Positions 9,498-18,205 of a DNA stretch of 64,000 nucleotides are shown here, piece by piece. Under the pieces are notes generated by a model, which worked only from the letters and a program-made list of their open reading frames with translations, was not told the DNA's origin and ran no database searches. The translations under genes and the position numbers were made by a program. The DNA is from an uncultured Bacteroidales bacterium (GTDB lineage Bacteria; Bacteroidota; Bacteroidia; Bacteroidales; Bacteroidaceae). The stretch lies in NCBI GenBank assembly GCA_902768125.1, contig CACXKA010000003.1, positions 268,658-332,657 of the forward strand, given 5' to 3'. Every line of letters starts with the position of its first letter. The first letter of the stretch is position 1.

Positions 9498-10414
9498 GTA
9501 CATATTTCGATTATAAAGCAGCCAATCATTACACCACTTACACTGTCAAGGAACCAGCAGAACTGATGCAGTTTCTGATGAATACGATTTCAGGTATTTC
9601 TCGTACGAAAGCAAAGGAATACCTCAGTCAGCGTATGGTGTATGTCAACAAAGAGATTATCACACAGTTCAATTACCCCCTCAAGCCTGGACAGATAGTT
9701 CAAGTGGCAAAGAATCGCCATAAGCATGCTCTTACCAGTCCTTGGGTGCGTATTGTGTATGAAGATGCCTTTCTGATCGTTGTTGAAAAGAAAGAGGGAA
9801 TCCTCACCAATGCAATGGCTGGTGACCGTCACGAAAATGTGAAATCCATATTGGATGAATATGTTAAGCGACAAAGTCGTTCCTTTTCCGTCCATACTGT
9901 TCATCGTCTTGATCGAGGTACTTCTGGTCTTTTGCTTTTTGCCAAGCGTCGCGATATCCAGAAGACTTTTACGGACAATTGGCAAGATATCGTGACAGAC
10001 CGTCGCTATATTGCTGTGGTTCAGGGTGAAATGGAAAAGGACAATGGTACGGTCACTTCTTGGATTAGCGATAGCAGAATGTTTATTTCCTATTCGACGC
10101 CATACGACAATGGTGGCAAGCAAGCTGTCACTCATTATCATACGCTGCAACGTAAAAATGGTTATTCCTTGGTGGAATTCAAACTCGAAACTGGACGTAA
10201 GAATCAAATTCGTGTTCACATGCACGACCTTCATCATCCCATTGTGGGTGACCATAAATATGGAAGTACCGTAGAAACGTACGGAGAACGTAGTAATCCT
10301 GTCGGTCGTTTCTGCCTCCATGCCTATCGTTTGGCTTTCCGACATCCCATTACAGGCGAAGAACTCAAATTTGAAACACCTTGCCCGGATGCTTTCACAC
10401 GCTTGTTGCGATAA
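9494..10414 (+). CDS. RluA family pseudouridine synthase
   Basis: The 306-residue protein converts uridine to pseudouridine in rRNA or tRNA. It has an N-terminal S4-like RNA-binding segment (about 20-75, with the SRTKAKEYL pattern) and a catalytic domain with the family motif HRLDRGTSG, in which Asp140 is the nucleophile, followed by a GRKNQIRVH motif. The target site cannot be assigned from sequence alone. Its start codon overlaps the rlmD stop, so two RNA-modification enzymes are made from one message. Confidence 0.9.
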   Translation: MSTYFDYKAANHYTTYTVKEPAELMQFLMNTISGISRTKAKEYLSQRMVYVNKEIITQFNYPLKPGQIVQVAKNRHKHALTSPWVRIVYEDAFLIVVEKKEGILTNAMAGDRHENVKSILDEYVKRQSRSFSVHTVHRLDRGTSGLLLFAKRRDIQKTFTDNWQDIVTDRRYIAVVQGEMEKDNGTVTSWISDSRMFISYSTPYDNGGKQAVTHYHTLQRKNGYSLVEFKLETGRKNQIRVHMHDLHHPIVGDHKYGSTVETYGERSNPVGRFCLHAYRLAFRHPITGEELKFETPCPDAFTRLLR

Positions 10415-10449
10415 ATTTGATGGGATTCCATCATAAATTATGTGAAAGA

Positions 10450-10481
10450 TTTGAATTATCGAAGAAAATGTGCTATATTTG
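10450..10481 (+). promoter_or_regulatory. Promoter of rpoD
   Basis: TTTG at 10450-10453 and TATATTTG at 10474-10481 are separated by 20 bases, a full match to the Bacteroidetes housekeeping promoter. The start would lie about 15 bases before the rpoD ATG, giving a very short leader. Confidence 0.8.
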
Positions 10482-10503
10482 CACGCTTTTTTACGCGTAA
10501 AGT

Positions 10504-11375
10504 ATGAGACAATTAAAAATTACCAAGTCAATCACGAACCGTGAGAGTGCTTCGTTGGATAAGTACTTGCAGGAAATTGGTCGTGAGGAGTTAATCACTG
10601 TTGAGGAAGAAGTTGAATTGGCTGCGAAGATTCGCAAGGGCGGTGTCGAAGGCAGAAAAGCCTTGGAGAAACTGACAAGAGCGAACCTTCGTTTCGTCGT
10701 TTCTGTGGCAAAGCAGTATCAGAATCAGGGTTTGAGTTTGCCTGTGACCTGATCAATGAAGGCAATTTAGGTCTGATCAAAGCCGCAGAGAAGTTTGATG
10801 AAACACGTGGTTTCAAGTTCATCAGTTATGCCGTTTGGTGGATTCGTCAGTCTATCTTGCAGGCATTGGCTGAGCAGAGCCGTATTGTGCGTTTGCCTCT
10901 GAACCAAGTAGGTTCGCTCAACAAGATTGGCAAGGCTTTTTCGAAGTTTGAACAAGAGAACGAGCGTCGTCCTTCTCCTGAAGAATTGGCCGCTCAACTG
11001 GATTTGCCTGTTGACAAGGTGGCAGATACGATGAAAGTGAGTGGACGTCATATTAGTGTGGACGCTCCTTTCGTGGAAGGTGAGGACAATAGTCTGCTTG
11101 ACATCCTTTCCAATCCAGATTCTCCATCTGCAGACCGCACGCTGGTGACAGAGTCGCTACAGAAGGAAATTGAACGTGCGCTGGATACGCTGACAACACG
11201 TGAGAAAGAAATTATCAAGATGTTCTTTGGCTTAGGCGAACCTGAAAAGACGTTGGAAGAGATTGGTGACCGCTTCAATTTGACTCGTGAACGTGTTCGC
11301 CAGATTAAAGAAAAGGCAATTCGCCGTTTGCGTTCGCAGTCAAAGAGCCGTCTGTTAAAGACCTATTTGGGATAA
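10504..11375 (+). CDS. rpoD: Primary RNA polymerase sigma factor RpoD/SigA, frameshifted
   Basis: The housekeeping sigma factor directs RNA polymerase to TTTG/TAnnTTTG promoters. The first 83 codons (to TGA at 10750-10752) carry the N-terminal sigma region 1.2 and early region 2. The rest (regions 2-4, with WWIRQSILQ, the region 3 segment and the C-terminal helix-turn-helix [13 protein letters not shown]) continues from about 10746 in another frame. The break is at CCTGTGACC, where an extra TG dinucleotide interrupts the expected LSLP-DLINEG. Removing two bases gives a 289-residue protein, the normal length for this short Bacteroidetes type. As the gene should be essential, a sequencing or assembly error is the likeliest cause; a true mutation with a second copy elsewhere is possible. 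Confidence 0.9.
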
Positions 11376-11418
11376 CCGAACTCGCATGGTTGGTGTTTTT
11401 CACGGAAAATAGAAAAAG

Positions 11419-11859
11419 ATGGATAGGATGAGAAGAATCTTGATGATGGTCATGATGATGACGGTGGTATTGGCTGCAAGTGCCAAGTCGAAATCTTCAT
11501 CTTATGGTCGCGGTAAAGGAACGGTGTATCTATTTGGTGTGAGTCAAGAATTAACAGACTCTATTGTGTACATCACGTTCATCAATGAGGTGGATAGTTT
11601 GGATTTGGAGAAACGTACGAAGTTTCTTCCATACCGTTCCGAGTTCAGTCTTCAATTGAAGGAATATATGGAGGGTACATTGAACAAAGACCACCAGACC
11701 ACTTGTGTGTTTTATTCTTCCAACCGGAAAAAGTTGTCGAAGAAGTATTATAAGATAAAGAAGCGTTTTCTAGACAACCCCTATACGAAGATTATGCCGA
11801 TAGATGGGTTCAAGTTTAGGCATCCATTGGATTCATTTGTCAATGAAAAAGTTGAATAG
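11419..11859 (+). CDS. Small secreted protein of unknown function
   Basis: The 146-residue protein has a methionine-rich signal peptide (MRRILMMVMMMTVVLAASAK; the second ATG at 11428 is an equally good start) followed by a basic, mostly beta/alpha mature region with many lysines (RKKLSKKYYKIKKR near the middle-to-end). I do not recognise a domain. It starts 43 bases after rpoD and its end overlaps the clostripain-like gene by 17 bases, so the two are translationally coupled. It could be a substrate or accessory of the downstream protease cassette; that is only an inference from position. Confidence 0.75.
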   Translation: MDRMRRILMMVMMMTVVLAASAKSKSSSYGRGKGTVYLFGVSQELTDSIVYITFINEVDSLDLEKRTKFLPYRSEFSLQLKEYMEGTLNKDHQTTCVFYSSNRKKLSKKYYKIKKRFLDNPYTKIMPIDGFKFRHPLDSFVNEKVE

Positions 11860-13108
11860 TTTTTTCCGAATCATTCAGTACAGAACGTATGGCACAGTTG
11901 CAGCTATGTTTTTCATGGTTGCAACTTGTTCGTTTTTTGCGTGTTCGAAAGATGATGATGCACCAGTCATTATTTCACCTTATGCAGAGAGTCGTACGGT
12001 GATGGTGTATATGGTGGCAGAGAATTCGCTGAGCGGAAATGCGACGGCGGATGTGGGGGAGATGTTGTTGGGTATGCATAATGACACGTTGAAGGCTGGT
12101 GATAGGTTGGTGATTTATTTGGATGACGTGCGTTTGCCGCGTATCTATGTAGTGGACAAGACGACCAAGGCAACCTCTTTGTCTGAGTTGGAACCAGTCT
12201 TGACGTATAAGGAGGATGTGAATTCTTCGTCTGCTCAGGAGTTGGCGAAATTTGTAGACTATGCCATGACTTATTATCCGGCAGATAGTTATGGATTGGT
12301 GTTGTGGTCGCATGCATCGGGATGGACTTCTTCAACTTATTCGGGTGACAAGAATTTTGAGGCAGCCTCGGTTCGGAGGTCTTTTGGACTGGACAACGGA
12401 CAGAATTCGAGCAGTAAGTATGTGTCTGGACACCAGATGAACATTCCTGACATGGCTGCTGCTTTACAAGAGAAGGCATTGGATTTTATCTTCTTTGATG
12501 CTTGCTGCATGCAGAATATCGAAGTGGCGTATGAACTGCGTCGTGCGACGAAATATGTCATTGCTTCTCCTGCAGAGATTCCTGAGCCAGGAGCCAATTA
12601 CAAGACAATGGTGAGAGCGATGATGAGAGAAGGTGACTATGTGGAGCAGATGCTTTCTGACTATTATCAAGAATATCGTCGTTCTGGTTATGGTGTGGTA
12701 ATTTCGGCAATCAACACGGAAAAGTTGGATGACTTTGCCACGAGGATGCGCACCTTGGTCGCAACTCATAAGGAAGAATTGATGGGCTTGAATAGTTTGT
12801 CGATGCTGAATTATTTTTGGTATCCAAACTGGTCATCGGCGATTCCGGATTTTCTTGACATGCAGGGTGTCATGTTGAACGTGCTGGATGAGTCTGAATA
12901 TACGAAATGGAAGGAAGGAATATCTACGATGATCACCTGCTGGCATGCTGGCAAGTGGTATAGTGCTTATCCCAAGAAAACGATTTCAATTGATGATGCT
13001 CAATGCTGTGGTGTGACGATGTTCATCCCGTTTGAGAAATATGGTTCAAGGTCTTTCAATGAGGATTATTTGAACACCTCGTGGGCGAAAGCCGTGTGGA
13101 AGGAATGA
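11843..13108 (+). CDS. Clostripain-family (C11) cysteine peptidase, lipoprotein
   Basis: This 421-residue protein is a probable membrane-anchored cysteine peptidase cutting after basic residues. An upstream frame opens at 11804, but the ATG at 11843 starts a hydrophobic leader ending in a lipobox (SFFAC, Cys34). The catalytic dyad of family C11 is visible as His157 in LWSHASGW and Cys221 in FFDACC. Clostripain relatives in gut Bacteroidales activate other secreted proteins by limited cleavage. It overlaps both the small secreted protein (17 bases) and the HPr-kinase-like gene (4 bases, ATGA), which ties it to that cassette. Confidence 0.85.
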   Translation: MKKLNSFFRIIQYRTYGTVAAMFFMVATCSFFACSKDDDAPVIISPYAESRTVMVYMVAENSLSGNATADVGEMLLGMHNDTLKAGDRLVIYLDDVRLPRIYVVDKTTKATSLSELEPVLTYKEDVNSSSAQELAKFVDYAMTYYPADSYGLVLWSHASGWTSSTYSGDKNFEAASVRRSFGLDNGQNSSSKYVSGHQMNIPDMAAALQEKALDFIFFDACCMQNIEVAYELRRATKYVIASPAEIPEPGANYKTMVRAMMREGDYVEQMLSDYYQEYRRSGYGVVISAINTEKLDDFATRMRTLVATHKEELMGLNSLSMLNYFWYPNWSSAIPDFLDMQGVMLNVLDESEYTKWKEGISTMITCWHAGKWYSAYPKKTISIDDAQCCGVTMFIPFEKYGSRSFNEDYLNTSWAKAVWKE

Positions 13109-14010
13109 TGATGGAGCAGAAGGGGAAGGCATATTACAGAGTGGGATGTCACGTTTATTGTGTGAACTTCCGTGATGAACGGAATACGATGGCGTTGTTA
13201 CCCTCGAGTGAACCCTTTCGTTTGGCTTATTCTCCCAAAGATGAGCCGCTGCTGTTTGAATTGAAGGTGGATGATGCGTGGCGTCCAGAGCAGAAAGGAA
13301 AAGAGGTCGGACAGTTTGACTGTGGAGGTAACAATCATGGCGTGTATCTACTGCCAGATGGTGGTTACCAGATTGTGGTGAGTGATGTGGCTGGCAGACA
13401 ATGCTGCCTGATGCAGACAACTGCAGATTTTTCCTTGGCGAGGGTGTGTCTGAATGGAAACGATGTGATGCGAAATTTCGGTCTGAACAATGCGTTGATG
13501 ATGATGTATGCCTTTGCCGGTGCCGACAAGATGACGGTGTTGATGCATGCATCCGTGGTGAGGAAGGATGGAAAAGGATATCTTTGTTTGGGCGTGAGTG
13601 GTACAGGAAAGAGCACTCATACGCAGAACTGGCTTAAATACATCCCAGATACGGACTTGATGAATGATGACAATCCTGTGGTGAGGGTGTGTGATGATGG
13701 AGTGGCTCGTGTGTTTGGCTCGCCTTGGAGTGGTAAGACCCCTTGTTATCGGAATGTGGAAGCGCCTATTGGTGGCTTTCTTCAATTGAAGCAGGCTCCG
13801 TTCAATAAAATTCGTCGCATGAATGCGGTGGAGGGTTATGCTTCATTGTTGCCATCATGCTCGGTCATGAAATGGGATAGGCGTGATTATGTGGGTGCAA
13901 GTGACACGGTGTCAAAACTTCTGGAGCAGGTGCCTGTTTTTTTCTTGGAGAATCTGCCGAATGAAGAAGCTGTGTGGATGAGTTATCGGGCATTGACAGG
14001 AAAGGAGTAG
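13105..14010 (+). CDS. HPr-kinase-like P-loop protein of a PqqD-associated cassette
   Basis: The roughly 300-residue protein shows an N-terminal domain of unknown type (about 1-130) and a kinase domain with HASVV before a Walker A motif GVSGTGKST at residues 163-171, then NDDNP, typical of the HPr serine kinase/PEP-carboxykinase-like fold. Kinases of this type accompany some lasso-peptide clusters, where they phosphorylate the precursor. Its three tandem ATGs at 13105, 13108 and 13111 overlap the clostripain stop; 13105 gives a classic ATGA coupling. It lies six bases ahead of a signal-peptidase-like gene and close to pqqD-like, a trio recurrent in Bacteroidales. The substrate is unknown. Confidence 0.75.
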   Translation: MMMEQKGKAYYRVGCHVYCVNFRDERNTMALLPSSEPFRLAYSPKDEPLLFELKVDDAWRPEQKGKEVGQFDCGGNNHGVYLLPDGGYQIVVSDVAGRQCCLMQTTADFSLARVCLNGNDVMRNFGLNNALMMMYAFAGADKMTVLMHASVVRKDGKGYLCLGVSGTGKSTHTQNWLKYIPDTDLMNDDNPVVRVCDDGVARVFGSPWSGKTPCYRNVEAPIGGFLQLKQAPFNKIRRMNAVEGYASLLPSCSVMKWDRRDYVGASDTVSKLLEQVPVFFLENLPNEEAVWMSYRALTGKE

Positions 14011-14016
14011 GGTTGT

Positions 14017-14496
14017 ATGCAACGGATTTCTGTGGAGAACAACATCTTCCTGCCTCAGGTAGTGCAGTTAATAAAAGAGGGACATAAAGCAACCATCATT
14101 GCACGTGGTAACAGCATGCGGCCTTTCATTGAAGATGGCAGAGACAAACTGGTGTTTGGCAAGGTGGATTCTCTTGCTGTAGGTGATGTGATACTGGCAG
14201 AAGTGACCGAAGGACATTTTGTTTGTCATCGTATAGAAAAATTAGAGCATGGTGTGGTGACGATGCGAGGTGATGGCAATGTACAAGGTACGGAAGTGTT
14301 TCCTGAGGCGAATGTGCGGGCGAAACTGGTGCAAGTGGTGAGAAAAGGAAAAACCTACACGTTGGCAACATCAAAGATATGGAAATGCTATTCGGCAGTC
14401 TGGCCTAAACTGCTCCCCGTACGTCGCTACTTGCTGGCATTGTATAGACTCTTGTGGTTGCATCAATTGCCCGAGAGATGGAAAAGAAGACAATAA
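14017..14496 (+). CDS. S24/S26 family signal-peptidase-like protein
   Basis: The 159-residue protein carries the serine peptidase motif GNSMRP (Ser33) and a VCHRIE motif with His71 where bacterial signal peptidase I normally has lysine. A Ser/His arrangement is known from SipW and eukaryotic/archaeal signal peptidases. There is no N-terminal membrane anchor; the C-terminal segment (RRYLLALYRLLWLHQL) may associate with the membrane. It lies between the HPr-kinase-like and PqqD-like genes with gaps of six and one bases. A role in trimming a small peptide or leader is inferred from its neighbours; a LexA-type regulator is unlikely because no DNA-binding domain is present. Confidence 0.8.
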   Translation: MQRISVENNIFLPQVVQLIKEGHKATIIARGNSMRPFIEDGRDKLVFGKVDSLAVGDVILAEVTEGHFVCHRIEKLEHGVVTMRGDGNVQGTEVFPEANVRAKLVQVVRKGKTYTLATSKIWKCYSAVWPKLLPVRRYLLALYRLLWLHQLPERWKRRQ

Positions 14497-14497
14497 C

Positions 14498-14776
14498 ATG
14501 ACTCACTATATGAAGATTAAGAAAGGTTTTGAGTTGCGCAAGATTTGTGGCGAAAACATCGTCATTGCACATGGCGTGGAGAATATCGACTTCACGAAAA
14601 TCATCACGCTAAACGAATCGGCAGCATTCATCTGGCAACAGGTGGAGGGTAAGGAATTCACAGAGGAAGAGATGGCAAAACTCCTGTTCGATGAATATGA
14701 GGTGGATGAGACACAGGCATTGGCTGATGTGAAAGCGTTGGCTGAATCTTGGAAACAAGCAGGATTGGTGGAATAA
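14498..14776 (+). CDS. PqqD family (RiPP recognition element-like) protein
   Basis: This is a 92-residue single-domain protein. A core of beta strands with FTKIITLNESAAFIWQQVEG followed by helices and an LAESWKQAGLVE end matches the PqqD family, whose members bind leader peptides of ribosomally made, modified peptides and present them to enzymes. An internal ATG at 14510 is an equally likely start. It is the last gene of the cassette that begins with the clostripain-like lipoprotein; no precursor peptide, cyclase or radical-SAM enzyme is next to it, so which peptide it recognises is unknown. Confidence 0.8.
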   Translation: MTHYMKIKKGFELRKICGENIVIAHGVENIDFTKIITLNESAAFIWQQVEGKEFTEEEMAKLLFDEYEVDETQALADVKALAESWKQAGLVE

Positions 14777-14804
14777 ATAGTAAATTGTCAAATTGTAAAT
14801 AAAA

Positions 14805-15470
14805 GTGGCTAAGGTACAAATAGAAGCATCGTGGCTTGAGAAATTGCAGTCGGAGTTTAACAAGCCCTATTTTGAGCAATTGATTCAGTTTGTCAAGACT
14901 GAATATGCGCAGGGGACTTGCTATCCTCCTGGTGCACTTATCTTCAATGCTTTCAATCTGTGTCCGTTGCCAAAGGTGAAGGTGGTGCTCATCGGACAAG
15001 ATCCTTATCATGAACCACAACAGGCACATGGCTTGTGCTTCTCGGTGAATGATGGTGTTCCTTTTCCTCCGTCGCTCCGCAATATCTTCCAAGAGATTCA
15101 GACCGACCTTGGCAAACCTGTGCCACAATCTGGTAATCTGACCCGTTGGGCAGAGCAGGGTGTACTCCTTTTGAATGCCACATTGACGGTTCGTGCCCAC
15201 ATGGCAGCCAGTCACCAGAAACGTGGTTGGGAAGAGTTTACCGATGCTGTCATTCGTCTGGTGAGTGCTGAACGGGAACATGTGGTGTTCATCCTGTGGG
15301 GCAGTTATGCACAGAGTAAGGCACCTTTGATTGATGCTTCGAAGCATTGCATCCTGCGTTCTGCACACCCATCGCCGCTCTCTGCCTATCGTGGTTTCTT
15401 TGGCAACCATCATTTCAGTCTCTGCAATCAATATTTACAACAACATAACTTGACTCCAATAAATTGGTAG
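14805..15470 (+). CDS. ung: Uracil-DNA glycosylase, family 1
   Basis: The 221-residue enzyme removes uracil from DNA and starts base-excision repair. It has the signature GQDPYH (catalytic Asp66), the [10 protein letters not shown] segment and [13 protein letters not shown] with His188. The start is GTG at 14805: an in-frame TAA lies immediately upstream and no ATG is available before the conserved N-terminus. Length is normal for the family. It follows the PqqD gene by 28 bases and precedes the phospholipase-D gene by one base. Confidence 0.95.
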   Translation: MAKVQIEASWLEKLQSEFNKPYFEQLIQFVKTEYAQGTCYPPGALIFNAFNLCPLPKVKVVLIGQDPYHEPQQAHGLCFSVNDGVPFPPSLRNIFQEIQTDLGKPVPQSGNLTRWAEQGVLLLNATLTVRAHMAASHQKRGWEEFTDAVIRLVSAEREHVVFILWGSYAQSKAPLIDASKHCILRSAHPSPLSAYRGFFGNHHFSLCNQYLQQHNLTPINW

Positions 15471-15471
15471 A

Positions 15472-16698
15472 ATGATGAAAAGGCTTTTGCTTTTATTGAT
15501 AGGGTTGACACATTTCTTTTTCGTGGTGAATGCCCAGACTTCCGACTCCATTATGGCAGCACACTTGCGTGCCAGAGGGGTGAAGATCTATGATGGCAAC
15601 TCGGTACACCTGCTCAAGACCGGACATGACAAGTTTGAAGACATGTTCGAGGCGGTCCGTAATGCCAAGTCATTCATCCATCTCGAATACTTCAATTTCC
15701 GTAACGATTCCATTGCTGGACTTCTCTTCCACCTGTTGGCACAGAAAGCTGCTGAGGGAGTGGAAGTGCGTGCGTTGTATGACGCTTTTGGCAATTCTTC
15801 TAACAATCAGCCTATCAAGGCACACATGCATGATTCCATCAATGCCTTGGGTATTAAATTGGTGAAGTTCGACCCGATCCGTTTTCCTTGGGTCAATCAT
15901 ATCATTCCCCGTGACCATCGCAAGATTGTGGTGATTGATGGAAAGATTGCCTATACTGGTGGTATGAATGTGGCTGATTACTACATTGAGGGTATTCCCG
16001 AGATAGGCGATTGGCACGACATGCACATGCATATCGAAGGACCAGTGGTGAACGAGTTGCACACGATTTTCTGTCGAATGTGGTACAAGGCGACCAAAGA
16101 GTACATTGCTGGGGAGAAGTATTTCCCTTCCAAGATTTCCAGCAACGACAATCTGCGCATCGCTGTGATCGACCGCCACAAAGGTCAAACCTCCGATGCC
16201 ATCCGTGACCTCTTTGCAGAGATGCTCAATACTGCCCAACATAAGGTGCTCCTTATCAATCCTTACTTTGTACCGACTCATCGGGTAAGAAAAGCTTTGA
16301 AGCGAGCTATCGACCGTGGGGTGGATGTGCAAATCCTCTTGTCTGCCAAGAGTGATATCCCGCTCACTCCTGAAGCATCCCATTATGTGGGTAATAATCT
16401 TGCCAAACGAGGTGCCAAGGTGTATCTCTTTCATGGAGGATTCCACCACACCAAGATTATGATGATAGACGACCTCTACTGTACCGTCGGTTCCAGCAAT
16501 ATGGATGCTCGCTCGCTCCGATGTGACTACGAGGTGAACACCGTGATATTCAGTAAGAAAACAACCAAAGAACTGACCGACCTGTTCAATGAGCAACTCA
16601 AATCCTCTACACTTATGCAGAAGGGCTATTGGGGCACTCGTTCCACAGGCAAGAAGTTCCAAGGCTGGTTTGGCAACCTCTTAACCCCCTTCTTATAA
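15472..16698 (+). CDS. Phospholipase D family protein, cardiolipin-synthase-like
   Basis: The 408-residue protein has two HKD motifs: HRKIVVIDGKIAYTGG near residue 150 and HTKIMMIDDLYCTVGS near 325, as in cardiolipin synthases that join two phosphatidylglycerols. Instead of the usual two N-terminal membrane helices it has a single hydrophobic leader (KRLLLLLIGLTHFFFVVNAQ) that looks like a cleavable signal peptide, which would put the catalytic domain in the periplasm. A role in cardiolipin synthesis is likely but a related transphosphatidylase activity cannot be excluded. Two ATGs (15472, 15475) are possible starts. Confidence 0.85.
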   Translation: MMKRLLLLLIGLTHFFFVVNAQTSDSIMAAHLRARGVKIYDGNSVHLLKTGHDKFEDMFEAVRNAKSFIHLEYFNFRNDSIAGLLFHLLAQKAAEGVEVRALYDAFGNSSNNQPIKAHMHDSINALGIKLVKFDPIRFPWVNHIIPRDHRKIVVIDGKIAYTGGMNVADYYIEGIPEIGDWHDMHMHIEGPVVNELHTIFCRMWYKATKEYIAGEKYFPSKISSNDNLRIAVIDRHKGQTSDAIRDLFAEMLNTAQHKVLLINPYFVPTHRVRKALKRAIDRGVDVQILLSAKSDIPLTPEASHYVGNNLAKRGAKVYLFHGGFHHTKIMMIDDLYCTVGSSNMDARSLRCDYEVNTVIFSKKTTKELTDLFNEQLKSSTLMQKGYWGTRSTGKKFQGWFGNLLTPFL

Positions 16699-16700
16699 AT

Positions 16701-18191
16701 ATGAAAAAAATCCTTTTAATTCTATTATGTAGTGTTTCACTACTATCCACCTCCGCCATCACCAACCCCAAGCGTGAGTTTCGTGGCGCATGGATTCAAT
16801 GTGTGAACGGACAATATCTTGGCAAGACACCCGCTCAGCTTCGTCAGATGCTTTCCGACCAGTTGGACACTCTTCAGCAATGTGGTATCAACGCCATCCT
16901 TTTCCAAGTGCGTGCCGAAGGCGATGCCCTCTACAAATCCAACTATGAACCATGGTCTCGTTATCTGACCGGCACGCAAGGTGTTGCTCCTGCTGACGGA
17001 TGGGATCCTCTTGCATGGATGGTTGCCGAATGTCACAAGCGTGAGATGGAATGTCACGCATGGATTAATCCTTATCGTGCCAAGACGAAAGGAACAACAG
17101 CTTTGGCACAGAACCATGAAGCTATCCGCCATCCCGAACGGATGTTTGAATACGATGGACTCTATATCTTCAATCCTGCCATCGCAGAGAACCGCCTCCA
17201 CACCTGCATGGTGGTGGAAGACATTCTTCTGAACTACGATGTCGATGGCATTCACATGGACGACTACTTCTACCCTTATCCTGTCAAAGGACTTCCAATG
17301 CCTGATCAGGCATATTATGATGCTGACCCACGTGGGTATGCATCCATTGATGACTGGCGACGTGATAACGTGAATATGCTCATTCACGACCTCCATCAGT
17401 TGGTGCGTGAAGTCAAGCCTTGGGTAAAATTTGGTATCTCTCCTTTTGGTATCTATCGCAATAGCCCTACTGGCATGAATTGCAAAGAGGGTAGTGCCAC
17501 CTCTGGCACCCAGAATTACGATGACCTTTATGCTGATATCGTTTATTGGGTGAAGCAGGGATGGATTGACTATAATATTCCTCAGATTTATTGGAATTTG
17601 GGCACCAAGGCAGCTGATTACGAAGTACTCGTCAATTGGTGGAACGACTATTGCGGAGGACGTCCTCTTTTCATCGGTCAGGACATCGAACGTACCGTTC
17701 AGGGTGTTGATCCCAACAATCCGAATTCTCATCAGATGTTGGTCAAGTACAACCTTCAGCGTTCTCTACCCAACATCCAAGGTTCTTGCCAATGGTATGC
17801 GGCTGCTTGTGTCAACAATCCAGGCAACTACCGTACCGTGCTGGAACAGATGTACCATTCCACACCAGCCCTTCAACCCCTCATGCCGTTCATCGACAAG
17901 AAGGCGCCAGGCAAACCAAAGAACGTGAATGCGCATAACTATGCGATGACAGGTACCGTCCTCACTTGGGAGGCTCCTAATGCCAAGAAGGAACTTGACC
18001 GTGCTCGTCAGTACGTCATCTATCGGTTCAATCCGGGTGAGAAGATTCGTCTTGATAATCCCGAGAATATCCTCGCTATCACGAGTGCCAACACCTACAC
18101 GCTTCCATCTCTGAAGCGAGGCACTACGATTGTTGTGACCGCTCTCGACCGTCTTCACAACGAGTCCAAACCAGTGAAAGTAAAACTATAA
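16701..18191 (+). CDS. GH10-like (GHL10/DUF187) secreted glycoside hydrolase
   Basis: A frame opens at 16629 inside the preceding gene, but the ATG at 16701, two bases after that gene, starts a signal peptide ([18 protein letters not shown]). The 496-residue protein begins with [14 protein letters not shown], typical of the glycosyl-hydrolase-like GHL10 domain, followed by a TIM-barrel region with [13 protein letters not shown] and [11 protein letters not shown], and ends in a fibronectin-III-like domain (from about 405). Family members are linked to peptidoglycan or polysaccharide turnover in the periplasm; the substrate here cannot be told. Confidence 0.85.
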   Translation: MKKILLILLCSVSLLSTSAITNPKREFRGAWIQCVNGQYLGKTPAQLRQMLSDQLDTLQQCGINAILFQVRAEGDALYKSNYEPWSRYLTGTQGVAPADGWDPLAWMVAECHKREMECHAWINPYRAKTKGTTALAQNHEAIRHPERMFEYDGLYIFNPAIAENRLHTCMVVEDILLNYDVDGIHMDDYFYPYPVKGLPMPDQAYYDADPRGYASIDDWRRDNVNMLIHDLHQLVREVKPWVKFGISPFGIYRNSPTGMNCKEGSATSGTQNYDDLYADIVYWVKQGWIDYNIPQIYWNLGTKAADYEVLVNWWNDYCGGRPLFIGQDIERTVQGVDPNNPNSHQMLVKYNLQRSLPNIQGSCQWYAAACVNNPGNYRTVLEQMYHSTPALQPLMPFIDKKAPGKPKNVNAHNYAMTGTVLTWEAPNAKKELDRARQYVIYRFNPGEKIRLDNPENILAITSANTYTLPSLKRGTTIVVTALDRLHNESKPVKVKL

Positions 18192-18205
18192 TATATTATA
18201 TAAAT

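Noticed and set aside
9590-10345. 251-codon minus-strand frame opposite the pseudouridine synthase
   Set aside because: It mirrors the codon pattern of the real gene and overlaps it entirely.
10741-10760. Programmed frameshift in rpoD
   Set aside because: No slippery heptamer or downstream stem was seen, and rpoD is not known to use recoding; a duplicated TG fits an error better.
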